Source of the DNA: an uncultured Lachnospiraceae bacterium
Lineage (GTDB): Bacteria > Bacillota > Clostridia > Lachnospirales > Lachnospiraceae
Length of the DNA stretch: 51,891 bases
Assembly: GCA_910586585.1 (NCBI GenBank)
Contig: CAJUKA010000025.1
Span: forward strand, 1 to 51,891
Direction: 5' to 3'
The position numbers and the translations under genes were made by a program. Within the stretch, counting starts at the first letter, position 1; each line of letters begins with the position of its first letter. The notes below the pieces were generated by a model. It saw nothing but the letters and a program-made list of their open reading frames with translations. It was not told the origin of the DNA and searched no databases. Below, piece after piece: positions 23,453-33,030 of this stretch.

Positions 23453-25283
23453 GTGCCGGAAATGGCGCAAGAAGTATGAAGTGGCATTTTATATTCTGGA
23501 AACCCTGCGGCAGCTACAGCCCCCGGAAGATATCTCCGTTTCAGACTGGGCAGAGAAGTACCGTTTCCTTGACTCCAAGACAGCGGCAATGCCGGGGCCG
23601 TGGAGGAATGACAAGACTCCGTATCTGAAGGAGATCATGGATGAGCTGTGCAATTACGAAACAGAGGAAATCGCATTGTGCAAATGCACACAGATTGGCG
23701 GTTCGGAAGCCCTGCTTAATATGCTTGGGTACATCATCCAGCAGGACCCGTCCCCAGCGATGGTGGTCTATCCGTCCGACAAGTTGGGGGAATCCATCAG
23801 CGAGAACCGCATCAAGCCTATGCTGAAAAGCAGTCCGGCATTAAAGCGGCTGTACAAGGAATTCCAGTCGCAGAAACTGGAGATGCAGTTCGAGGCGATG
23901 TATCTCACGATTTCGGGAGCGAACAGTCCGTCAAGCCTTGCGTCCAAAGCCATCAAGTATCTGTTCTTGGATGAGGTGGACAAATACCCTGCTGCCTCCA
24001 AGAAGGAGGCTGATCCGATTTCCCTTGCACGGGAACGTGTAAAGACATTCAGGAACCGGAAAATATACATGACCAGCACACCGACCATTGAAACGGGGCA
24101 GATATGGAAAGCCCTGCAGGGGTCGGACATAGAGAAACACTACTTTGTACCGTGTCCGCACTGCGGTGAGTATATAGAGCTGAAATTCAAGCAGCTTAAG
24201 TATCCGGGCGATGAAGAGGGGCTTACCATTTCAGACCGGGCGGATCAGGCGGTGTATATCTGCCAGGAATGCGGATGTATCATTACCGACCAGCACAAGG
24301 ACAGGATGCTCCAGCAGGGGCGGTGGCAGACCGTGAAGGAGAACAATGCGTCCAGACGGAAGGTCGGCTACTGGATCAATGTGCTGTATTCCCCGTTCGT
24401 GCGCTTCTCCGAAGTTGCGCTGGAGTATCTGGATTCCCTTGGGGACCCGGAGAAGATGCAGAATTTCACGAACTCATGGCTTGCAGAGCCGTGGGAGGAC
24501 ACGAAGCTCCTTGTGTTCGCTTCCATCGTCATGGAACGGCGGACGGAGCTGCCGGAGTTTGTCGTGCCGGAATGGGCGAAGATGCTCACCGGGGGCGTGG
24601 ACGTTCAGGAAACTTCTTTCTACTGGACGATCCGGGCATGGGGAGACCACATCACCAGCCAGAACATAGCACACGGACAGGCACTGTCATGGGCAGATAT
24701 TGAGTACGTCATGAATTTGGGATACCTGAAGGAAAACGGGGAGCAGATGGTAGTGTCCCTCTGCCTGATTGATTCAGGATATGACAGCGATGCGGTTTAT
24801 GATTTCTGCGCCGACAATGCGGACTGGGCTTTGCCGTCCAAAGGTTCTTCCAACCCGATGAACACGGACTTCAAGCTGAATAAGATAAACAAGCCGGACA
24901 GCAGGGCATACGGCATGGATCTGGCGATTGTGGACGGCGAGCATTACAAGGACATGATTGCATCCAGAATGAAAAAGAAAAACGGCCGGGGGTCGTGGAT
25001 GGTTCACAAAGACTGCGATATGGATTACGCCGAACAGGTCACGGCAGAGCATAAGGTCAATGTGAAAGTAGGAAGCCGGACGGTGCAGAGATGGAAGCAG
25101 AAAAGCAGCCATGCCGACAACCATTATCTGGATGCGGAGGTATATGCGCTGGCGGCGGCAGATATCCGGCAAGTAAGGTTCATGCATCTGGACAATGATG
25201 CAGGGGCAGAAGAACAGAAGCCGAAGCAGGAAGAATCCCCACCTGAAGAGGCATGGATAAAGACAAATGAGGGATGGCTGTAA
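23439..25283 (+). CDS. terminase large subunit, gpA family
   Basis: A protein of about 614 aa, packaging ATPase and nuclease. The N-terminal ATPase has the divergent gpA P-loop CTQIGGSE and Walker B FLDEVDKYP. A zinc-binding insert CPHC...CQEC follows, typical of gpA. The C-terminal nuclease region includes IDSGYDSDAVYDF and DNHYLDAEVYA. Starts at 23439 or 23445 are both possible and overlap the small subunit. gpA terminases normally cut at cos sites. The acidic C-terminus likely contacts the portal. Confidence 0.93.
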   Translation: MVMVKCRKWRKKYEVAFYILETLRQLQPPEDISVSDWAEKYRFLDSKTAAMPGPWRNDKTPYLKEIMDELCNYETEEIALCKCTQIGGSEALLNMLGYIIQQDPSPAMVVYPSDKLGESISENRIKPMLKSSPALKRLYKEFQSQKLEMQFEAMYLTISGANSPSSLASKAIKYLFLDEVDKYPAASKKEADPISLARERVKTFRNRKIYMTSTPTIETGQIWKALQGSDIEKHYFVPCPHCGEYIELKFKQLKYPGDEEGLTISDRADQAVYICQECGCIITDQHKDRMLQQGRWQTVKENNASRRKVGYWINVLYSPFVRFSEVALEYLDSLGDPEKMQNFTNSWLAEPWEDTKLLVFASIVMERRTELPEFVVPEWAKMLTGGVDVQETSFYWTIRAWGDHITSQNIAHGQALSWADIEYVMNLGYLKENGEQMVVSLCLIDSGYDSDAVYDFCADNADWALPSKGSSNPMNTDFKLNKINKPDSRAYGMDLAIVDGEHYKDMIASRMKKKNGRGSWMVHKDCDMDYAEQVTAEHKVNVKVGSRTVQRWKQKSSHADNHYLDAEVYALAAADIRQVRFMHLDNDAGAEEQKPKQEESPPEEAWIKTNEGWL

Positions 25284-25295
25284 GGAGGCGATCAT

Positions 25296-25520
25296 ATGGC
25301 AAATATAAAGACGGCGGCAGAGGAGCTGGCAGAAGTCCAGCTTGCCATTTCAAGGGTGACGCTCGGTGGGCAGTCCTATCAGATGGGCTCCCGGAAACTT
25401 ACAAGGGCGGAGTATTCCGCACTTGTGGCAAGGCAGAAGGAGCTTCAGGCGCAAGTGGCCGCCGAGGGGAACTCCGGCTTATTTGATGACACCTATGTGG
25501 CCGTGTTTGACGGAAGATAG
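25296..25520 (+). CDS. gpW-like head-tail joining protein (DUF6148)
   Basis: A 74-aa protein with the pattern VQLAISRVTLGGQSY and RKLTRAEYSAL, characteristic of small gpW/DUF6148 proteins encoded between large terminase and portal. gpW joins the head to the tail and stabilises packaged DNA. AAGGAGG lies upstream. Length matches the family. Confidence 0.8.
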   Translation: MANIKTAAEELAEVQLAISRVTLGGQSYQMGSRKLTRAEYSALVARQKELQAQVAAEGNSGLFDDTYVAVFDGR

Positions 25521-25531
25521 GGGGTGCGTGG

Positions 25532-27130
25532 ATGAGCTGGCTAGACGGGGCGATAGCGTTCTTTTCCCCGGAGAGGGCGGCGAGACGTGCCGCATGGAGG
25601 AACGCATACGAGGAATTGAGGAATTATGATGCCGGGAGCAACGGCCGGCTGAACGCAGGGTGGAGGGTAACGAATTACTCTGCGGAAGTGACCGACCGGG
25701 AAAGCAGGAGCTGGGTCCGGGCGAGGGCGAGGGATTTGGAGCGGAATTCGGATGTGATGAATTCCGTGCTGGGTGCGTACAAGCGGAATGTGATCGGCAG
25801 CGGCTTCCAGATTCAGGCGAAGACGCCAAGCGCAGAGCTGAACAAGGAGCTGGAGAAGCTCTGGAAGAAATGGTGCAAGGCCAGGAACTGTGACGTGACC
25901 GGGCAGCAGTCCCTAAACCAGATTCTCCGCATGGCGGTGGTAAGGAAGAAAGTGGACGGCGGCATCTTGTTTGTGAAGCGGTACACGAAGGACGGCATGG
26001 TACCGTTCTCCCTTCAGATGATTGAGGTGGATGAGCTGGACAATCTGCAGACGTTCCCTGACAAGGCAGGGCATCGGGTGATCGGTGGGGTTGAGTACAA
26101 CGAGTACAACCGTCCCACGGGGTACTGGATCAGGCAGTACGAGCTGGACGGCTACTCCCTGGGGCAGTCCGTGTACATAAAAGCGGAGGATGTGATTTTC
26201 TACTACTCCAAAAAGCGGCCGTCACAGATCCGGGAAATGTCGGACATGAGCCAGACCATCACACGCATCCGTGACGTGAATGAATTCATCACGGCGGTGT
26301 CTGTAAAACAGAGGATTGAAGCCTGTCTGGCGGTATTCATAAAAAAGGCACTCCCGGTCACCGGGATAGGCCGTCCGGGCGCAGCGTCCGGCGAACGGAA
26401 ATTTGACTATGACGGGAAGACGCTCACTCCCGGAATGATCAAGGAGCTGAACACCGGGGATGATGTGGAAGTAGTGAACCCGACCGGGCAGTCTGCGGAT
26501 GCGACATCCTTCGTGAAGCTCCAGCAGAGGCTTGTCGGGGCAGGGCAGGGGCTTTCGTATGAGGCAACCAGCCGGGACATGAGTGAAACCAACTATGCAT
26601 CCGCACGGCAGGGGGCAATCGAGGACGAGATGACATTCCAGGAAGAGAAGGAGATGATCCTCTCTATTCTGGATGAAATCTATGAGACATTCGTCATTTC
26701 CTGCTATCTGGCAGGGCTTATCACGGTTCAGGGCGATTTCTGGGGAAAGAAGGATGAGTTCCTTTCCCACGAGTGGATACAGCCGCCAAAGAAATGGATA
26801 GACCCTCAGAAGGAATCCGGGGCGATGAAAACCGCAATGAACATTGGAGTAAAGACATATAAGCAGATAGCGGCAGAAAACGGCACGGACTGGCGGACGC
26901 AGATTGATGACATGGCAGAGGTGCTGGAGTATGCGGCTGACAAGGGCATTGATTTAGGAGGAGTGATATTCGATGGCAAATTACAGCAGGAAGATGAAGG
27001 GGAGGGTGAGGACGAGAAGCCAACCCTCACAGAAGCGGAAGGGGGAGATCCTAAAGAGGACGATGGATCAGAACCCGAAGAACCAGACGATGACGAATCA
27101 GAAGGACGTGGGAATAAGGGAACTGAGTGA
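25532..27130 (+). CDS. portal protein, lambda gpB family
   Basis: A 532-aa portal, the dodecameric channel for DNA. It begins with a helical segment including RNAYEELRNYDAG and contains the conserved NPTGQSADATSFVKLQQR region and the SRDMSETNYASARQG motif of lambda-type portals. The C-terminus is a strongly acidic low-complexity tail, as often seen. It follows the gpW-like gene by 11 bases and overlaps the protease-capsid gene in another frame. Confidence 0.93.
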   Translation: MSWLDGAIAFFSPERAARRAAWRNAYEELRNYDAGSNGRLNAGWRVTNYSAEVTDRESRSWVRARARDLERNSDVMNSVLGAYKRNVIGSGFQIQAKTPSAELNKELEKLWKKWCKARNCDVTGQQSLNQILRMAVVRKKVDGGILFVKRYTKDGMVPFSLQMIEVDELDNLQTFPDKAGHRVIGGVEYNEYNRPTGYWIRQYELDGYSLGQSVYIKAEDVIFYYSKKRPSQIREMSDMSQTITRIRDVNEFITAVSVKQRIEACLAVFIKKALPVTGIGRPGAASGERKFDYDGKTLTPGMIKELNTGDDVEVVNPTGQSADATSFVKLQQRLVGAGQGLSYEATSRDMSETNYASARQGAIEDEMTFQEEKEMILSILDEIYETFVISCYLAGLITVQGDFWGKKDEFLSHEWIQPPKKWIDPQKESGAMKTAMNIGVKTYKQIAAENGTDWRTQIDDMAEVLEYAADKGIDLGGVIFDGKLQQEDEGEGEDEKPTLTEAEGGDPKEDDGSEPEEPDDDESEGRGNKGTE

Positions 27131-29264
27131 CTGCACCATCCGGGCAGTGGAAGGTGATGGAAGGGAACGGACATTCCGGCTCTCCTTCAGTTCCGAAGCA
27201 CCATATGACAGATGGTTTGGCACTGAGATACTTGACCATTCGGAAGGGGCCGTGAATATGGAGCGGCTGAATTCCATCGGGGTGCTTTTATTCAACCATG
27301 ACCGGGATGCGGTAATCGGGAAGATAGAACGTGCATGGCTGGAAAATAGCCGTGGCGAGGCAGAAATCACGTTCGATTCAGACGAAGAGTCTGAAAAGAT
27401 ATTCCAGAAAGTCAAAAACAAGACGCTGAAAGGGGTGTCTGTCGGCTATCTGGTGGATTCATGGGAGGAAGTAATGCCTAATAAGCAGTCTGCGGACGGG
27501 AGGTTCACGGGGCCATGCTCCATCGCAAGGAAGTGGACTCCGTTTGAGATCAGCATCGTATCCGTCCCGGCAGACCCAAGCGTGGGAGTCGGACGCTCCA
27601 TCGGGGGCGGTGCTGGGGACGGGGTCTATGGGACTTACTTAAGGCAGCTTCAATATAACCAATTAATCAAAAAGGAGGAAACAACGATGACAAGAGAACA
27701 GATGCTTGCCCGGATGAATGAAATCCTTTCCGCTGCGAAAGACCGGGCGATGACTGCGGAGGAGCAGGCCGAGTTTGACAGATTGAAAAGGTCTGTCGAG
27801 CTTCTTGACTTATCCGCACAGGGCAACACTGGCGATGCGGGCCAGAGCCGTGCCAAGGATGATGAGGACGGCGATGGTGATGGCGGAGACGGTGGCGATG
27901 GTGACGGCGATGATGATGACGAGAAAAAGGCAGAGTCAGCGGCTAAGAAAGCCCTCGAAACGGAGCGCAGGAGGGTGCGCCAGATCGAAGAAATGTGCCG
28001 TGACTTCGGGATTGACTCCCGGAAGTATGTGGACAACGGGGATTCCGTGGACAGCGTGAGGGCGGCGGTGCTTGACCATCTGCGCCAGAACGGCGCACCG
28101 ATCCATTCCGGCATCCGTGGCGGTGAGTCCGGCATGGACAAATTCATCCGTGACGTTTCGGATGCGCTCGTGATCCGTGGCGGCATCAATATGGAGAAGC
28201 CGTCCGATGGCGCAGGAAAGCTGGTGGGCATGAGCCTGAAATCCGTCCTGATTGAAGCGGAGACTCTGAGGGGCAGGGGTGACGGTCTGAACCGTGCCAG
28301 CAACGATGAGCTTTTCCAGAGGGCGTTTTTTAACCCGGAAAGCGTGTTCCCGGCAATCCTTGACCAGACGATTGAGAAAGCCTACAAGGAAGGTCACAAG
28401 AATGTGGAGGTTACTTTTGACAAGTTTACCAAGAAAGGATCGCTGCCGGATTTCAAGACCCATGACAATTATTATATTGCCGGGCCGGTCGGCGAATTTC
28501 TGGAAGTGCCGGAAAGCGGCGAGCTGAAGCATGACGTATTCGGCGATGACAAACTGCCGACCAGAAAGCTGAAAACTTATGGCCGCCAGTTCACGCTTTC
28601 CAGAAAAGCATTCATTGACGATGATATCGGTCTTGTGACTTCCCTCCCGGCGAGGTATGCGGCATCTGCCCGGAAAACCATCAATAAGCAGGTGTTCAGC
28701 GTCCTTCTGAAAAATCCGGCAATCTATGACGGCGTGGCCCTTTTCCATTCCAGCCATAAGAATATGCTGAAAACCGGGACGGGCATCACGCAGGAGGCAG
28801 TCCAGACCATGATCATGGCACTGGCAACACAGAAGGATCAGTTCGGGGAAGCAATCATCATCAATCCGTCCAAAATCCTCGTGCCGAGCGGCCTGAAGTT
28901 TGATATGTACACGCTGTTCAACAGCCCTTACATTGAGACTTCCGACAATACTCAGGCGGTCAATCCGCTCTACCAGTACAGGAACGGGCTGGATGTGATT
29001 GAGGACCCGACCATCAACGCAATGTGCGGCGGCATGGGGAACGTAATGCCGTGGTTCATGATCGGAAGCTCATCCGACTGCGATTTTATTGAGGTGGACT
29101 ACCTGAACGGGCAGGAGATCCCGACCATCAAGCGTTCAGAGACTGTAGGGCAGTTGGGATTCGTGTGGGATATCTTCTTAGACTGGGGCATTTCCGTGAT
29201 GGATTACCGTGGAGTAGTGAAGAATCCGGGCGTTGCAGTGAACACGAAGCTCGAACTGGCATAA
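27063..29264 (+). CDS. prohead protease-major capsid fusion
   Basis: A 733-aa polyprotein. Residues about 10-200 are an HK97-type prohead protease with the catalytic His in FNHDRD and Ser in LKGVSVGY, followed by IVSVPADPS. A helical scaffold-like segment and a Gly/Asp repeat linker (about 255-285) lead to a major capsid protein (about 370-733) with HK97-like N-terminal regions. Such fusions occur in several Clostridial phages; the protease presumably releases the capsid protein. The start is uncertain: ATG 27063 has AGAGG close by and 27090 is an alternative. It overlaps the portal gene by about 68 bases. Confidence 0.88.
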   Translation: MDQNPKNQTMTNQKDVGIRELSDCTIRAVEGDGRERTFRLSFSSEAPYDRWFGTEILDHSEGAVNMERLNSIGVLLFNHDRDAVIGKIERAWLENSRGEAEITFDSDEESEKIFQKVKNKTLKGVSVGYLVDSWEEVMPNKQSADGRFTGPCSIARKWTPFEISIVSVPADPSVGVGRSIGGGAGDGVYGTYLRQLQYNQLIKKEETTMTREQMLARMNEILSAAKDRAMTAEEQAEFDRLKRSVELLDLSAQGNTGDAGQSRAKDDEDGDGDGGDGGDGDGDDDDEKKAESAAKKALETERRRVRQIEEMCRDFGIDSRKYVDNGDSVDSVRAAVLDHLRQNGAPIHSGIRGGESGMDKFIRDVSDALVIRGGINMEKPSDGAGKLVGMSLKSVLIEAETLRGRGDGLNRASNDELFQRAFFNPESVFPAILDQTIEKAYKEGHKNVEVTFDKFTKKGSLPDFKTHDNYYIAGPVGEFLEVPESGELKHDVFGDDKLPTRKLKTYGRQFTLSRKAFIDDDIGLVTSLPARYAASARKTINKQVFSVLLKNPAIYDGVALFHSSHKNMLKTGTGITQEAVQTMIMALATQKDQFGEAIIINPSKILVPSGLKFDMYTLFNSPYIETSDNTQAVNPLYQYRNGLDVIEDPTINAMCGGMGNVMPWFMIGSSSDCDFIEVDYLNGQEIPTIKRSETVGQLGFVWDIFLDWGISVMDYRGVVKNPGVAVNTKLELA

Positions 29265-29281
29265 GAAAGGAGATGTGAAGC

Positions 29282-29611
29282 ATGAAAGCAGCATATTGGC
29301 AGAGGGGAGAAGCCCTGGACTATAAGAATACCGGGACGGAGAAAATTGAAGCCAATACCGTCATTGTCCTCGGAAGCAGGATCGGCGTGGCCGGGATGGA
29401 GATTTCCCCCGGAGAAACCGGGACGCTCCATGTGACCGGGGTGTATTCCATGCAGAAAGGCGGCGAGGAAATCGCCGCGGGGGCGGACGTTTATTTTTCA
29501 GAAAGCGATGGGGAGATCACGACAACCTCCGATGGCAACATCAAGGCAGGGTATGCCTGTGAGGCGGCATCCGCTGCCGACACTGCCGTCCTCGTGAAAA
29601 TCAACGCATGA
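29282..29611 (+). CDS. DUF2190 capsid decoration protein
   Basis: A 109-aa beta-rich protein. The pattern ALDYKNTG, GVAGMEISPGETGTL and GAYVYF-like ADVYFSESDG fits DUF2190, a small capsid-stabilising protein encoded directly after the major capsid gene. AAAGGAG lies upstream. It overlaps the next gene as ATGA. Confidence 0.85.
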   Translation: MKAAYWQRGEALDYKNTGTEKIEANTVIVLGSRIGVAGMEISPGETGTLHVTGVYSMQKGGEEIAAGADVYFSESDGEITTTSDGNIKAGYACEAASAADTAVLVKINA

Positions 29612-29892
29612 CGCTGGTGGCAATGCGTCCCGTGCTGTATCTCGCACATCAGTACAGCGCAGGGGATAAGCTGCCAGTCAATAACCCGGAAATGACTGCC
29701 GCATGGATTGAGGCAGGGAGCGCAGCGTGGAAGGAGGATGCCACGGACGCTCCTGCTCCAAAAGCGAAAGCAAAACCAGCGGCGGCAGAACCGGGCATGG
29801 AAGGGCGGACGGACGGCGGCACGGAGCTTCAGGGGAAAGTGCCGAAGACTCCGGGACGGCAGAAACCGAAAACTGCAGGGAAAAAGGCATGA
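29608..29892 (+). CDS. head-completion-type protein with basic tail
   Basis: A 94-aa protein. Its N-terminus (YSAGDKLPVNNPEMTAAWIEAG) is like short domains in phage head proteins; the rest is a low-complexity Lys/Ala/Pro tail. ATGA overlaps join it to both neighbours. Probably a minor head or connector component; the exact family is not certain. Confidence 0.55.
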   Translation: MTLVAMRPVLYLAHQYSAGDKLPVNNPEMTAAWIEAGSAAWKEDATDAPAPKAKAKPAAAEPGMEGRTDGGTELQGKVPKTPGRQKPKTAGKKA

Positions 29893-30218
29893 TGTCCTTC
29901 AAGGATATTCTGGCGGCAGATGTGCATGAAGTATTTATGAACGTGGATGAGTTTTCTGATATGCATACTGTAAACGGGAAGGAAATGGCGGTGCAGCTTG
30001 ACACGAACGAACAGATTGAGCGTGAAAAGCGCATGGCGCAGAACGTGGACGGAATCTATGTAAACCAGAAACTCATCTATGTGGCGGCTTCGGATTTTGG
30101 GGCGATGCCAAAGCAGGGCTCCACGCTGAACCTTGACGGCAAGATTTACCGGGTGGCGGATGCGGTGGACGAGGGCGGCGTCTACTCCATCACGATAGAA
30201 GCCAATAAAGCACGATAG
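29889..30218 (+). CDS. head-tail joining protein, gpFII-like
   Basis: A 109-aa protein that starts with ATGATG coupled to the previous stop. It has an acidic N-terminus and a C-terminal beta fold (KIYRVADAVDEGGVYSITI) like small head-tail attachment proteins of the lambda FII type. Position between capsid and tail-completion genes agrees. Family call is by fold and place. Confidence 0.65.
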   Translation: MMSFKDILAADVHEVFMNVDEFSDMHTVNGKEMAVQLDTNEQIEREKRMAQNVDGIYVNQKLIYVAASDFGAMPKQGSTLNLDGKIYRVADAVDEGGVYSITIEANKAR

Positions 30219-30229
30219 GAGTGAAGCAT

Positions 30230-30802
30230 ATGGCTCAGGCATTTTATGTAGAGGTCGACAAGGCTGACCTCAGATATGTCATGAAGAAACTGCAGGATGC
30301 AGACAAGAACGCTCCGAGGGTACTCCGCAATGCCATAAACAGGACTGCCACGCAGGCAATGAAGATGATAAAGGCAGGACGGTCGCAGGGCTACACGATA
30401 GCCGCAGGGCGGTTTAATGCAGATGTGAAGAAATACCCTGCAACGCCGGGGCGGCTGGAAGCGACCATCAAATCTTCCGGCAGAACCCATACACTGAAGA
30501 ACTTTAAGACATCTGCACCAAAAAGCGGAGGCAAGGCGGACATAACAAAGTCCGGCCTGAAAAAACTGAGCGGTTCAAGGGGAGGGGCGGCATTTGTGCC
30601 GGCTTCCGGGAAAGCGGCCGGTCTTATGGTTCAGAGGCGAGGGAAAAGCCGGTTCCCTTTGAAAGTTTTTTCTGCAAACTCCACTCCTAAAATGGTGGAG
30701 CAGATTTACAAGGGAGAGCGTGGCGGTCAGGGGGACATGGAGGAAAAGGTAAAGAAACGGCTCCATGAGGAAATCCAAAAGGAAATCGCCAAACTTATAT
30801 AA
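30230..30802 (+). CDS. minor tail protein Z-like
   Basis: A 190-aa basic protein. LRNAINRTATQAMK and the basic middle region ending RRGKSRFPLKVFSANSTP match the tail-completion family gpZ. It connects tail tube and terminator. ATG 30230 is chosen because TAGGAG lies nine bases upstream; a GTG nine bases earlier is in frame. It precedes the tail-terminator-like gene, the usual order. Confidence 0.75.
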   Translation: MAQAFYVEVDKADLRYVMKKLQDADKNAPRVLRNAINRTATQAMKMIKAGRSQGYTIAAGRFNADVKKYPATPGRLEATIKSSGRTHTLKNFKTSAPKSGGKADITKSGLKKLSGSRGGAAFVPASGKAAGLMVQRRGKSRFPLKVFSANSTPKMVEQIYKGERGGQGDMEEKVKKRLHEEIQKEIAKLI

Positions 30803-30814
30803 GGAGCGTGAAAT

Positions 30815-31288
30815 ATGACATTCAAAAATTTGCAGGATGACCTTATAGCCGAGGTGGAGGGCATCCTTTCAGAAATCAAAACGAAAAATACTGCCGGGGA
30901 AGAGGTGGTCGGTGTAAAAGGGTATGCGCACCAGCTCCCGGTGATGGAGACGGACGAAGAGGACGTTTCCCAGCTTATGCCGTATTTTATCGTGCGGTTT
31001 GAGGGCGGCGAAACCAAGGATGATGACGATCCGTGGCACGTCACAACGCAGATTCTGTTCTCGGTGCATGACGAATCAAAGTCCAACGGACATGAGCATC
31101 TGCTGACCATGATCCAGAGGGTGACGAACAGATTTATTTCAGAGCCGCTCCTGAACAGAGTGTACCGTGCGGATCAGGATATCCAGTTCGCAATCGACGA
31201 TGATGATACATACCCGTTCTACTTCGGCGGCATCAATATTAAATTCAGCATTCCCAAAATAGGAAGGAGGGAACCAGACTATGTCTAG
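30815..31288 (+). CDS. tail terminator-like protein
   Basis: A 157-aa acidic protein with alternating strands and helices (MPYFIVRFEGGE, ILFSVHDES, YFGGINIKFSIPKI). It resembles the gpU/Gp37-type proteins placed before the sheath that cap the tail tube. AAGGAG precedes the ATG. It overlaps the next gene by eight bases. The family is inferred from fold and place. Confidence 0.6.
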   Translation: MTFKNLQDDLIAEVEGILSEIKTKNTAGEEVVGVKGYAHQLPVMETDEEDVSQLMPYFIVRFEGGETKDDDDPWHVTTQILFSVHDESKSNGHEHLLTMIQRVTNRFISEPLLNRVYRADQDIQFAIDDDDTYPFYFGGINIKFSIPKIGRREPDYV

Positions 31289-31580
31289 CAAAAAAGAAAC
31301 AGCGGCGGCTCCTGCTGTCGCACAGGGGAAACAGAAGGCAGTGAAAACCAAAGTCATGTATGTGGGGCCGACAGTTCCGGGGATCGGTATCCAGAATCAG
31401 GTGTTCACAGAAATTCCTGCCAGTGCGCAGGAGGTTATCAGGAAAGAGCCGGAAATCGGGAATCTGTTCATCCCGATCGGGAAATACCCGGAAGCAAACG
31501 TGATGATCCGGGAGAAGAAAGGCTACATCTACAGTGCGTTCAGCAAGGCACTGAATTTAAAGATTGGAGGTAAAAAATAA
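31281..31580 (+). CDS. small tail-module protein, unknown
   Basis: A 99-aa protein with a Lys/Ala-rich N-terminal tail (residues 1-25) and a globular part (KVMYVGPTVPGIGIQNQVF ... IPIGKYPEANVMI). AGGAGGG precedes the ATG. Its stop overlaps the sheath start as TAATG. Likely a tail completion or connector protein; I cannot name it. Confidence 0.6.
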   Translation: MSSKKETAAAPAVAQGKQKAVKTKVMYVGPTVPGIGIQNQVFTEIPASAQEVIRKEPEIGNLFIPIGKYPEANVMIREKKGYIYSAFSKALNLKIGGKK

Positions 31581-33028
31581 TGGCAAAGAAACATGGCGTG
31601 TTTGTCTACGAGGAAGCGACAGCCCTGACAGTGCCACGGGAATCCAGCGCAGGACTCCAGGTCGTAATCGGAACGGCCCCGGTAAACGTGCTGGACGATC
31701 CGTCTTCGGCGGTCAATGTCCCGGTTCTCGCCAATTCCTCTGTTGAGGCAATGGCGGCACTGGGATACAGTAAGGATTTCAAGAATTATTCGCTCTGCCA
31801 GACGATGTATGTGACGGCGAACCTTTATCAGGTGTCCCCGGTGGTTTACATTAACGTCCTGGACCCGAAAAAGCACAAGAAGGCAATGGAGGCGAAGGAG
31901 GTAAATGTCGCTTCCCTTCAGGCGGTGGTTCAGGAAGAGGGCATATTGAAGGAAGGGCTGACCGTAAAGAACGGCGAGGCGGAGCTGAAAGCGAATGAGG
32001 ATTATGTCCTTTCTTTCGATTCGGACGGCTATCTGGTAGTAACCCTGCTGGCGGCAGGAGGCGCAGCGGAGGCAACGAGCCTGACCGTAAGCGGCAACAT
32101 GGTGGACCCGGCCGCCGTAACAAAGGATGACATTATCGGTGGATATGATGTCAGCACTGGGGCCGAATCCGGGATGGAAGTGATCCGCAAGGTGTATCCG
32201 AAGCTGGGCGTTGTCCCTGGCATCCTGATCGCTCCCGGCTGGTCGTATGAGCCGGAGGTCGGCATTGCGCTGTCGGCAAAGGCGGCGAATATCAACGGGG
32301 TGTTCAAGGCTATGGCTTTCGTGGATATTGATACCGCAAAAGCCAAGAAATACACGGATGTGAAGGAAGTTAAGGAGAAGAGCGGATTCACTTCTGAATT
32401 CTGCTGTTCAATCTGGCCGTGCTTTATGGTCGGCGAGATGATCCTTTCCGGCTCCGCAGTAGCGGCAGCGAGGACGGCATACCTTGACGCATCCAATGAG
32501 GACATTCCGTCAAATCCGCCGTCCAATAAATCCCTCGCCATTACCGGGACGTGCCTTGCGGACGGAACGGAAGTTGTGCTGGATCAGGATCAGGCTACGG
32601 AAGTCGGGGAGTACGGCGCAGTAACCGCATTCAACATGAACGGCTTCAGGCTGTGGGGCAACCATACCGGGGCATGGCCGGCAAGTGGTGATGCAAAGGA
32701 CATCTGGATCAATGTCCGCAGGATGTTCAACTGGCAGGGGAACACCTTCATCCTGACATATTTTGACCGGGTAGACGATCCGATGAATCCCGTCCTCATT
32801 GAGAACGTGGTTGATTCGGAGAATATCAGGTGTGCGGCATACGCTCCAGCGCATTGGGCAGGGGCAAGCATAGAGTATCTGGAGGCAGACAATCCGACCA
32901 CGGACATCCTTGCCGGACGCATGACTTTCCGGCAGCATATCGCTCCATATACTCCGGCAGAAACCATCAATAATATCCTGAATTATGACACGGATATGCT
33001 GGCGGCAACACTCACGGGAGGTGAATAA
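31580..33028 (+). CDS. tail sheath protein (P2 FI-like)
   Basis: A 482-aa contractile sheath protein. It shows HGVFVYEEATA at the N-terminus, a variable insert domain (about residues 105-180), IAPGWSYEP, and the C-terminal WINVRRMFNWQGNTF and FDRVDD patterns seen in P2-like and PBSX-like sheaths. It wraps the tube and contracts on infection. GGAGG lies seven bases before the ATG. Its presence defines the phage as contractile-tailed. Confidence 0.92.
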   Translation: MAKKHGVFVYEEATALTVPRESSAGLQVVIGTAPVNVLDDPSSAVNVPVLANSSVEAMAALGYSKDFKNYSLCQTMYVTANLYQVSPVVYINVLDPKKHKKAMEAKEVNVASLQAVVQEEGILKEGLTVKNGEAELKANEDYVLSFDSDGYLVVTLLAAGGAAEATSLTVSGNMVDPAAVTKDDIIGGYDVSTGAESGMEVIRKVYPKLGVVPGILIAPGWSYEPEVGIALSAKAANINGVFKAMAFVDIDTAKAKKYTDVKEVKEKSGFTSEFCCSIWPCFMVGEMILSGSAVAAARTAYLDASNEDIPSNPPSNKSLAITGTCLADGTEVVLDQDQATEVGEYGAVTAFNMNGFRLWGNHTGAWPASGDAKDIWINVRRMFNWQGNTFILTYFDRVDDPMNPVLIENVVDSENIRCAAYAPAHWAGASIEYLEADNPTTDILAGRMTFRQHIAPYTPAETINNILNYDTDMLAATLTGGE

Positions 33029-33030
33029 GA